The notes beneath the pieces are model-generated. The model saw only the letters and a list, made by a program, of their open reading frames with translations, was not told the DNA's origin and searched no databases. This document shows positions 1 through 11,200 of a stretch of DNA of 64,000 bases, piece after piece (the first letter of the stretch is position 1; each line of letters starts with the position of its first letter). Origin of the DNA: Amphiura filiformis (Eukaryota > Echinodermata > Ophiuroidea > Amphilepidida > Amphiuridae); assembly GCF_039555335.1 (NCBI RefSeq), contig NC_092640.1, positions 30,138,204-30,202,203 of the forward strand, given 5' to 3'. Both the position numbers and the translations under genes were made by a program.

Positions 1-1143
1 TGCAAGCAATGTAGTTTTACCATTTCCTGGATTACCGCCGAGTAATAGATTTGCAACTGTTTATAAGGAACAATACCTTAACACATCCCACTCCCCGAAG
101 TTCCTCCCATACACACCCCCACCCATCCGGCCATCCACCCTGTTCCTGCTATCAAACGTGGATGTTGTGGATTATACTGAGGACGTAACTTTCACTATCT
201 GACCGTGGACACGCCTGGTCAAACTGCAGCGAATCGTGTACCTTTTACATATGGGTATTACATAGCCTAAAATACATATTTTTACGCAATCAGCAATTCA
301 TTGTAGCTATAAAACAAAGCAAGGACGGTTGCAGGTGCGTCCTCGTTTGATAGTTAAGAAGAAGCAGATACGTGTCCTCGTTTTGTACCTAATTAAATGC
401 CCTGCAGTTATTGCTACCATTACAGGAATACCATTTCATATACTAATCATACTGCAGTTACTGTCCGTTTTCCTATACACAATACACAGTGCTCTTTCCC
501 ATTGACGCGTGACCTCTACAAATAGCCTACGTTAAAAGCATGGGGATATGTCTAGTTAACGTCGCTGTGTGAAAAATAACCGGCCAATATTAAAGTACTC
601 TTCTAAAATTCTAGACAATATAGTTTTGTAACATGTCCTAAATTTTTAGCTAATTTAGATGTTTGGAAATATGCGTACTTTGGTGTTTTAGGAAGGATAT
701 GTAAACGACAGATAACACCAAAAATATGAAGAAATTATTTCCAAACCGTGTTAAGTCTGCAAACCACCATGTTTCTCATTTTCAAGAACGCTGGTTAACA
801 ATAAGCACGTATTGTCTCATTTCGTAAACAAAGACCACACACAATTGTTCTCTAGCGCTCGCTTTATAATCGTTCACCCAACTGAAAGTATAATCCCAGC
901 TCATTGCTCCATTGTACGTGTAAAGTAGACACATATGTTGTGTGTATTTAACCAGAGAAGATATGATTTAATCAGTTGAGCTGTTTTCAATGAGTGTTAT
1001 CTTGGTTTAATAGCTTTTAATGGGGTTTAAGTCCTGCAAAGGTCGAGTTGAATTCTACTGTAGACATGACTGCATCATGTAAACAACATTACACACAATC
1101 TGTTAATTGGAAGCTAAACATAATAAAGCATACATACAACTAC
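1..1143. other. AT-rich flank without recognisable gene
   Basis: I see no open frame of meaningful length, no RNA gene and no clear terminal repeats here. If the membrane-protein gene at 2814 has its signal-peptide exon inside the window it would lie in this stretch or in 1460-1800, but I could not find a convincing exon ending in phase 0. Confidence 0.4.
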
Positions 1144-1468
1144 GCCAACAACAATAACAAAACTGGGGAAATGCTCCATGATGCTACCCGTAGCCCTTAA
1201 TTGAAATAATTTAAAATAAATAATCAATTAAGTAACCAATTGGAGACTGCTTGCTATCTGAGGTTCTAGAGGGTCCAAACAAGAATTATACAGTAAGAAA
1301 TAGCAAATAAGTAGGGATTTTGTGAAAATCTACTGCCTGGGCGAAGCATGCTTCGATTTTACTGATATTCCAGCATAGTAGTAGTATGTACTCAAGTAAA
1401 ATTCTCTGAGAGTTCCAAATCGAGGAAAAAAATGTTTTTTGCCACACCCTATTGTCCATGTGCCCCCG
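1144..1468. mobile_element. Half copy of the GGGTGGGCC inverted-repeat element
   Basis: This stretch matches one arm of the element at 3707-4800. It runs from the AACTGGGGAAATG segment through GTAACCAATTGGAGAC and GTAGGGATTTTGTG to the CACCCTATTG end. Only one arm is present, so it is a solo half, most likely left by deletion. It is a non-coding DNA-transposon relic. Confidence 0.7.
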
Positions 1469-1555
1469 AAGTTCTTGCTACGCCCCTGAACCTCTGTCTC
1501 CTTATTTTTTTTATCAAACAGAAATGCATTTAAACAGCTATTGAATACAAACTCT

Positions 1556-2790
1556 TAATGGTAGACTAGGTATTGTTGGTTGAAGCAGAATCGGTTTTCA
1601 TTATCTAAATCAATATATTATTGAAAAATAACACTTTGATGTTTTGCAATAGTTTATTCTACAAATCATATACTTTGAAAACTTGCTTAATTTATTGTTG
1701 TTAATGAGTTATGTACGTTTTGCAAAAGTGTTGCTGTTTCAGCCCTCTTTACAACAAGAACCATAGCACCTATAAAAAAACTATATCTGTTAATATATTT
1801 CGTCGGCAGAATGCTACACTATCGTAAGTGCAGTTTGGACAGTTTTACATGAGGAGCATATTTGGGTTTTGCGTAGCCGTTTGTTTCCAAGTAGCCATAA
1901 AATGACATGGGAATGTAAAGCAATTTAATTTTGATAATTATATACTACAATAATTGGTATTAAAGTTAATAAATAGATTACTGATTAAAATGTCGTAAGT
2001 GCCACATACGATAGTGTTGCACTCAAATAGAAGTTAGTGTAGAGTGCAACACTATCGTATGTGCCACTTACGATAGTGTTGCACTCAAATAGAAATTAGT
2101 GTAGAGTGCAACACTATCGTATGTGCCACATACATGACATACGATAGTGTAGCATTGACTGCTAAATTAGGATATTCGTAATATCGGCTCAAATTTCCAG
2201 TATCTGTCATTTTATGTTACTTAACAACTGTTAATTTATTTCGGCACATAATATTTACAATAGAAAGACACCTTTTGCCCTAATGTTATCTCTCAAGATG
2301 TATTACTGAATCTAAGAATAAAAACACTGGATTTGTCGTCTCAACTAGGCAGCTTGGTCCAAGAAAGTAGCGTATGTGGCACATACGAGGGTCTTGCAGC
2401 AGATGGAAAAACAAAATTAGCGTGCACGACTATCGTAAGTGGCACATACGATAGTGTTGTACGCATTAATAAAATTGCAAATGCACTTGCGATATTTTAT
2501 TTTATTAACTAAAAAATAATTAAGCAATTTTGAAACTTAAAACCTGGTTTAAAATTGTGTTTTATAATAAATTATATGGCCTTCCATAATTCGTCAACAT
2601 CTCAAATTGGACAAAAATGTCACTTACAATAGTGTAGCACTCTGCCGACGATTTGAATTCTATATACACACTCGCTATAAAATGATCAATGCAATTTTTG
2701 CCAAAGCTCACTACCATTCGCAAGATGCTGTGAACTACCAAATCGCAACAGTTTGAAATAGTTGCTAACCTTAACTCCTCGTACATCTAT
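1556..2790. repeat. Dispersed repeat copy, split by an inserted element
   Basis: The two outer parts (about 1556-1796 and 2651-2790) are continuous in the related copies at 22728-23098 and 48755-49045. All share TATTGTTGGT, GTTGTTAATGAGTTAT and ATGATCAATGCAA. In this copy the element at 1801-2650 separates them. The function is unknown and it does not look like a coding sequence. Confidence 0.65.
1801..2650. mobile_element. 850-bp TIR element carrying ACTATCGTA dyads
   Basis: Both ends form an inverted repeat of about 30 bases starting CGTCGGCAGAATGCTACAC, and ATTT is repeated directly at 1797-1800 and 2651-2654. Uninterrupted copies of the surrounding repeat (22728 and 48755) confirm that this is an insertion. 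Inside lie at least five dyads of the form ACTATCGTAWGTG/CACWTACGATAGT, at about 1994-2017, 2051-2077, 2113-2150, 2369-2387 and 2429-2455. Half-sites of the same motif sit in each terminal repeat. There is no transposase frame, so it is non-autonomous. The superfamily is not identified. Confidence 0.75.
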
Positions 2791-2813
2791 TTAATTTGTT
2801 TGTTTTGTTTCAG

Positions 2814-5139
2814 GTGCTCTACTTAGCCGATCACACAGAAGCCTTGACAATAGACCCAACCGCCCCCATGTGTTATTGTAGTCAACCACCACCATGTCTT
2901 ACTGTGAATGGAAAGCCCATTATAGTTCCCAAATTCAATGAAACAAATAGCATAGACAAAGAAGTCATTCCAGTCAACCCTGTAGTGCAGATTTCGTGTC
3001 CTGTGATTGATCCACTTGTTTCATTCGGCCCACAACACGAAAGCTCGTACTTCTTTCACCGCAGTGTTTGTGTTAAACGCCCGTTGGATGAGTTACAAGA
3101 AACAAATTGGATTGCTACTGATGAGTTAGACAATGGGAGACAATATTGTACAGCATCGAATGCTGATCTTTTTACGTATACGCCTGATGGTAAGTTTCTT
3201 GAATTGGACTATTCCTGTTGAAATCCTTACAGCCCCTATGAAAGACATGTCCTTAATCTTCCACACAGGGAGTGTGGTTTTCAAACGGAGTTATCTCAAT
3301 TGGGGACTCCAAATGGGGTTACCTGAATTGGTGACTTCATTTGAAATCTACACCACCTGTTTGTGAGATTAAGGTCATGGTCTTCCATAGGGGGTTATGG
3401 ATTTCAACTGGAATAGCCTAATGCCAATTCATTGCGTTGGATTTTCACCGTAAAATTCAAATGACAACAATTAATTAACAACAATTAAACATGTCTTCAA
3501 CAATAAATAAAAATACAATGATAGTTGTATAACCACATCGTCAAAAACAACATGTACAGTATAGGGGGCGCTGTGCAATAATTATGAGCAGGGGGGGAAT
3601 TTCGAAACAGCTCGCCAAAATCGCTTGCCCCCCCTCTCGGTCCGATAAAAATCGCTTGCTCCCCCTTCTCGGCCCGCCAAAAATCTTCCCCCCTCCTTGC
3701 ACATTAGGGTGGGCCGAAAAACACCTTTTTTCTTGGATCGACTTGGAACTCTCGGAGAATTTTACTAGGGTACATACTACTATTGTGCTAAAATATCAGT
3801 AAGATCGGAGCATGTTTCGCCCAGGCAGTAGATTTTCACAAAATCCCTACTTATTCACAATTTCTTACTGTATAACTCTATTATAGAGTAATCAGTAGAA
3901 ACAATCTGGGAAAAGTAGGCATTGAGATGATGTCATAGCCAATATTAAACAATTTTGGTAGTTTGTTTAGACCCTCCAGAACATCACCAAATAGCAAGCA
4001 GTCTCCAATTGGTTACCATTATTTTTTGCTAGAGACCTGTATTTAGTTAAATATTGATGATATTTGAGTTGCTAAATTAAGGGGTAGGGGTAGCATTATG
4101 GAGCATTTCCACAGTTCTACTGAGTCAAATTTCACAATCTTGGTCTTGTTGGGTAGATATGAACTGCAAAAGTACAAACAATACATGAGATATGAATTTA
4201 GAGCAGCTCTGACATGACCAGGGGTTAAAGGGTCATGTGACGCCTGATTTGTAGTAATTTACAAGGCTGTGTGACCTTTTGACCTCTGGTCAAAAAATGG
4301 ATAACCGAAAATCATATAGCATTTATTTTTGGCAATGCTGCAGTTCATATCTATGCAATAATACCACATTTGGTAAATTTGACTGAGTAGAACTGGGGAA
4401 ATTGTCCATAATGCTACACCTACCTCTTAATATAGCAACTCAAATATCATTAATATTTGACTTACATGCGTGTCTTTAGCAAAAATAATGGTAACCAATT
4501 GGAGACGGCTTGCTATTTGGTGATGTTCTAGAGGGTCCAAACAAACTACCCAAAGTGTTTAATATTGGTTCGGATGGCATCTGAATGCCTACTTTTCCCA
4601 GATTGTTTCTACTGATTTCTCTATATAGAGTTAATACAGTAAGAAATAGCAAAAAAGTAGGGATTTTGTGAAAATCTACTGCCTGGGCGAAACATGCTCC
4701 GATATTACTGATATCTCAGCACAATACTAGTATGTACCCCAGTAAAATTCTCCGAGAGTTCCAAGTCGATCCGAGAACAAAAGTGTTTTTTGGCCCACCC
4801 TATTGCACATGCCAAATTTTTGGGATCCCAATTTGCAAACCTTAAACGGTCTATATACATCAGTAGACTTCGGTTGTATATATAAATGCGCTTTTATAAA
4901 TGCGCACGTGACCAGATGGCCAGCGCCATATTTGCATTACATCACTGTCAATCACTGAAATGGCGATCATTGAAGGAGTGGCTACAGTTGTGACCTTGTT
5001 TCGTGGCTAGCACTGGCAAGGAACATTGGCTGGAGGTTCGATGCTATAAATTTGCAAGGATAAATCATGGATATCAAAGGATCATGATTATTGCACAGCA
5101 CCCCCATGTACAAACATAACTAATGTTTATTTATTTATT

Positions 5140-5206
<67 letters not shown>

Positions 5207-8200
5207 TGCGACGAAAACGAAAACCCTGTTCTATTTTGAACAAATTGGGAAACAAATTATTCCTGTACAAATGAATGGAAATTTCAGGACAATTTTTTTT
5301 TGTATTTTCTCAAATTGAAATTTATTTACAGATTTTTGTGTTTTTTTGGGTTATTTAAAAAAAAAAATTTTAAATACCAACCGACCGACTGACCCTACTT
5401 GAAAGGTCCGTTCGCCCGTAGAACAGGGTTTCTCTCTTTCTCGCCTTACTTATAATTTTATAAATATTATTTGTCCCCCCCTTCCCCCAAAACCACCCCT
5501 CCCCTTTTACATTAAATTAATTGATTTTTTGCAAACTTCCCCTTCCGTGTAAAGTAAAACTTTATAAGCCGGTTGAATCAAACTGAACAAAATTGACGTA
5601 TACAATTACAATATAATACCATGACAATAATGTGTATGACGGATCTAACTTACTAGCTGAATAAACCTCAAACCATGCATTACATACGTGATTGTACGTC
5701 AAATTGTCATACAACGTATGAGCGTGATGTATAGTATACGAGTCTTCCTCAACATCTTCCAGCCGGGATGATTAGATCATGTACAGTCATCTACGTGTTT
5801 ATACTCTAAATTGTACGTCAAAGGGTGACAAAGGGTGTACAGATTACCGATTTAGCATGGGGGACACAAAAAGGTGCTTAAAAACACATTTTGAATTTGT
5901 CTTTTGTCCATTTGCGAGCGAATGGGTAAGTTAGAGTTGAGGAGGCCTATTAGTTTGAGAGGGTCATTATGCCGAAAAGGGCTAAAGTTATAGTTTCCTC
6001 AATTTACGTTATAATTAGAGTTAAAATTAGGGTCAGAGTTATGTTCATTGGCGGCACTACGGGAGGGGGGATACTTATCTTGACTCCCAAATAAATAAAT
6101 CCATGACCCCTTCCTTCCGAAGAAAATGACAGCCCCCTAAGTTCCCTACGTGCAAACATTATCAAATAACATCATCGGCAGCTACCCAGTTCTGACCTTA
6201 ATGTCAGTAAGAATTACATTTCGTCATCAATATGGCCAATTGCCACGCCCATTTAGCACGGAAATAATGAAATATAACTTTTTAAATCAGCTATATCTAG
6301 CTTTTCCGTCATATTTTTTTTTTCCGTAATGGAAAATCCAAATAAAGAATGTATGTTTCGGGTCAAATTATTTTGCCCTTTGCAATCAATGCCACTATTT
6401 TGCAAAGCCAATTTTCCTTGTAACCTGTCATTTTCGCCTATACTTTTGCGTGTGGAATTTGTGCACATCCGGGTACCTTACATCGTTGAACACGGTATGG
6501 CGACTTGTAGATGTCACGTGCGCATTTATATTATGCGCATTTATATATGGTCAATTCCAGCCAAAGCGGGACAAAACTCTCTCTGGGGGACATTTTGAAA
6601 ATGTTTTCCTTTTCAATTCTAGACTTATCAAATGAGACGATCATATCTAGTGAATCATCAGGTGGAAGTGCCATCGGATTGAAAAATAACTTTTCTTGCT
6701 AGACCAAATAAAGTGTTAAATGCACATATGCATGTTACCCACGAATTCAAACCCTTTTCACCTGTTGTACGCCATAAAATGTCACTTTCTTTAATATCTT
6801 TCAATATTTTATGTGTGACTCATATACACTAGAAATCGGTGAAGACTTTGAACGTAAAATAGAATTTTATTACATATATCTACAAAGAAATATTTTGGTT
6901 ATTACAAATTTTAAGAAAGAACCAGGTGTACAGTTAAGATTGTGTCAATTCTTCGAACCTTTCCAAAGTGGCTGTCATTTAACATTACTGTATTATTTCG
7001 AAAGATTAGAATAAATGCTTCACATAAATATAAAGTTAGATTTTGTATCTCGTCGTAGGATGAGGATCTCGGATGGATTCGTGGGTAACAGCGTCTGGAA
7101 AATAGCAATTCCTATTATTTTTTTTTAATACAAATAAAAAATACTTTTCCGTATGTCAATAATTCAGGCTGCAATGGCACTAAAATGAATCATTATGGCA
7201 TTTTGGGTGTAAAAATTTTGAGACTAATGAAGTTGCCAAATTCAAATAGACAGAGCAAACAGTTTTATATTATTATTTTAGTAAAATCATTCCATATTTT
7301 CATGCAGCAATAGTCTATTAACTCGTGTTTGACAGTTCCTATGAACTAAAACACTATCAATACATTGTTAACTATAATTTAAGTAGGTATTCGTGGGTAA
7401 CCAAAATGTTCGTGGGTAACACATATTTGAAGGTATGTATTGGTAAGCGGCAAAATAGAAAATATTACAGAAGGTTGGAAACCATCTTGCGGTTATTCCT
7501 CTATTGTGTTTCAATGATTCCCGTATCTCTAACCAATTGCATTTACCCAAAAATGGTAATTTAGGATAATCAATCAAAACTTCATGATACAGCTTCAGTA
7601 TACCTTCAAGAGGACGCTATTAAACAGGACTGGTTTGGAACCTATTTCGCATGTTTTCAAAATGTTAAGATGCATAAGAAACATATAATTTACGAGTAAA
7701 TCCTTGGATTCGTGGGTAACGCCGAATTCGTGGGTAAAGCTATAAGTACTGTAGTACCGTTTGGGGTTTGCGTTTCTTAGGTGCAAAAACTGTAAGTACT
7801 GTAAAAATTATAGCATACCCATGGCTTGAATATGTGCTGATTTAAACTTAAAATAAACAATCTCCTTGTTTTTCAAGGTTAGCGTCTATTCGGGATTCGT
7901 GGGTAACAAAAGTTTAAACCGTCGTAGATTCTTTTTTAAAACGGTGAACTTATTTTTACGATTTACAATTTTAAGCGCTTGTCAAACTAAATTCAGTGTC
8001 CAAAGTCATTAAATATTAATTTAAGTTATGGCAATTATATTAGCTGGACTCGTGGGTAACAGTTGATACGTGGGTAACGTCAAATTTGATTTTATGGAAT
8101 TTTATGAGTAAAACGTATTTGCATAAAATAATCACTTGGACCTCAGAATTATAGAACGAAACTTCGTTTCATGATATAGTCATTTATGGCATATTCACTT

Positions 8201-11200
8201 AACATTTTCAGAACGATCATTTTATTTTTGATACGCGGGTAACAAAATTATTAGCCAAATTGACTTAATGGCCTCTAGAGTCCAAAAACTTTGGTGGAAT
8301 TCAATCGTTTTACATATGATGAGAGATCATGCAAACGTCTTTCTAACGGTAATAATTTCATTTTGATTGAAGGACATTCAATGACATATATGGTGCTTTA
8401 TCTTTGAATTCGTGGGTAACGCCAATTCATTTAAGCCATCATAACTTGTCCCCTGGTATGACTTGCTAGTAAAGGCCTATATGCACAATGAGAGCACATT
8501 GGACGTGACATGATATGCTCTATCAATAACGTGATTTCCTTTATTAATGACATTTTAAAGTGGAAAGTTAACATAGAGAGAATTTTGTCCCGCTTTCGCT
8601 GGAATTGACCATATATACCCGAAGTCCACTGTACATGTTGCGAGCGCAGCGAGCAGGAAAATTTGCGTACGGTTTTCCTAAGCCTTTTTAGAGCGTTTTG
8701 TTTAAAAGGCGCCCAAGAATGTGTGCCAAAAATCACTTGCCACCCCCCCCCTCTCGACTTGCCAAAAATTGTTTGCACCCCTTTCGGCTCGCCAAAAATG
8801 TCTTCCCCCTTCCATTTTACCCTCCCCAGGGCTCATAATTATTGCACAGCCCCTATAAACCCAATGCTCCTTAAAGTACATCATATCATAATTATTTCAT
8901 TTATAGAGGTAATCAACCCTTTCTCTCACCCTTTCTGCATAGACGTCCACTTCCAACAAGCTATCTGCATGTTGTTTTAAAATTCAGCCAAAATATATTC
9001 TGAACAAAGTATAGAATTTAGATGTCTATTTAAGTTTTTCAGCTCACAATACTAAAATCATAAAAAGTAATATAAATAGTAAAACATCCAATTAAAATGG
9101 TTAACTCAAAATGTGTTTAGTCTGTGGATAAAGGATTTGTAGGGCCTACATATTTTTGATTCGAACTGAAACCAACTTTGTTAAATTTTCCTTTTAAGGA
9201 CCAACAACAATGACATCAACGTCATATGGCATGACAACGACATCAGCAACGTCAACAGATGACGATACATCAACAACAGACGACATAGCTGACGACACCA
9301 AGAAGAGTACTAGTACAACGGAACAAAGTACCAATATGACTACCAAGCCGCGCTGTGGCTCGGAAAATGGTAATAAGGAAGATTGAAATCTTCCTTCGTT
9401 GTTTGTTGTCAGTCTTTTCGCTCTCTTGTTTTTGTTTTAAATGCTGTCATCTACAAGTACTACATTTGTAAAAGCAAGTAATTTTGATATTCACTGACCT
9501 GACCGCATAATATATACAAAAACTCCTTAAAAGAAGGTTGGAAATTTTTCAAGCATCTATATATCTAAGATTATGACATGTTCACATCGTGATGCATACC
9601 ATATCAATGGACAGCTAATTCATTCCCATTTACAATGGCGCCACAATTGAAACAATCACCTTTTACACGGCAAAGTACACGTTTTGTGAATGTATGGGTC
9701 TCAAACAGAATGAGTCAAATTGACCATTATTCCGTGCAGCAAGTTGCAATCTGAGACCTAATGTAATCCAAGATGACAACGCTCGCTCCATCAGAGCCAG
9801 GGTAATCAACGACTACCTACAGAATATGCATGATATACAATGGAATGGCTTGTCATCAGCCCAGACGGTCCTCAACCCGAGTGAACACTTGTGAGACCAG
9901 CTTGGCCGTGCTGTGCGTGTAGTGCCAGAGTAACCAATGCAACCACATTGAATGACCTGCGACGAATCCTGGTTGAAGCCCGGGGTTGAAGAATGGAATG
10001 CCATCCCACAGCAACGTGTGACCAGGCTGGTGAGCAGAATGGCTGAGGAGGTACCAGGTTGTTGTGGCTGCGTAGACCTTTCCCATCCGCTATTATTGAG
10101 GTTATAGTTTGAGCACAGAATAATAGGCAATTTGACACATCTGCAGTGACACCCCACTACGTTCACAAGACGTGTACTCAGCCGTGATAAAGGCGATTGT
10201 TTCAAATGTGGTGTCATTGTAAAGGGAAATAAATTAGTTGTCCATTAGTGCTCAGCACTATGTCGAGTCGTGTGATTTCGGTGTTAAAAGCAAACTTTCA
10301 CTTGATTTTGTCTCTTGTGGGGGTAAATAATGGGAAAAAAGATGTTTTCATTTTTTATTTCGTGGGAAGTGTTAAAATCCAAGATGGCCGCCAAAATCCT
10401 ATAAAACTGACTGACATATGCAAAAAAAAGCTATATATCACTCTCAAAATATGCTAAAAATGTAAATTTCAAACACTGGAACTATGTAGGCTTGTGTCAG
10501 ACACTAAAAGAAAGATTTAATATTTCGGGGTAAGTGGTAAAATCCAAGATGGCCGCCAAAATTCTATAAAACTGACTGACACATGCAAAAAAAGCTATAT
10601 ATCGCTCTCAAAATATGCTAAAAATGTAAATTTCAAACACTGGAACTATGTAGCCTTGTGTCAGACACTCAAAGAAAGATTCGGGGTAAGTGGTAAAATC
10701 CAAGATGGCCGCCAAAATCCTATAAAACTGACTGACACATGCAAAAAAAAAAGCTATATATCGCTCTCAAAATATGCTAAAAACGTAAATTTCAAACACT
10801 GGAACTATGTAGCCTTGTGTCAGACACTCAAAGAAAGATTTAATATTTCAGGGTAAGTGGTAAAATCCAAGATAGCCACCAAAATCTTGTAAAACTGACT
10901 GACACTTGCAAAAAAAGCCATATACCTCTCTCAAAGTATGCTCAAAATCTAAATTTCAAACACTGGAACTAGCATTGTGTCATGCACTCAAAGATAACTT
11001 TAATATTCTAGAATTATGATTATTATTCAATATGGCGACCAATATGGCTGCTTATATACTGCTTAAATGTATATAAATGCATGAGTTTGTTTTTATGATC
11101 ACGTTTCCAAGTGATTATGTCTTTAAACCAAAAGCACAATGTTTTACACAACCAGACCCCTTGCCAGGTCCAAGATGGACGACATATCAGATACAGTACC

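Larger units (their letters stand above)
4861..8631. mobile_element. Composite transposon with CAGTRGACTTCGG ends
   Basis: Inverted ends CAGTAGACTTCGG (4861) and CGAAGTCCACTG (ending 8631) are flanked by the direct repeat TACAT at 4856-4860 and 8632-8636. The left part (4861 to about 6547) is an inverted version of the element at 45617-46518. The right part (about 6548-8631) belongs to a second family whose ends read CAGTGGACTTCGGGTATATA then GGTCAATTCCAGC. The two families meet at a shared TATATA, where the expected terminal CAGTGGACTTCGG of each is missing. There is no transposase frame. Confidence 0.6.

Noticed and set aside
5040-5110. TIR pair AGGGGGCGCTGTGCAATAAT (3553) with GATTATTGCACAGCACCCCC (5087)
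   Set aside because: The pair would overlap the better supported boundary at 4861. The same word is widespread in the window (8840, 31160, 41075, 45570), so pairing is probably chance.
6734-8420. TTCGTGGGTAAC as a CENP-B box
   Set aside because: Only the TTCG start fits; the conserved A and CGGG positions of the CENP-B box are not met.
9813-10217. 134-codon minus-strand frame
   Set aside because: The plus strand of the same DNA gives Tc1 transposase motifs within matching terminal repeats, so this frame is a shadow.
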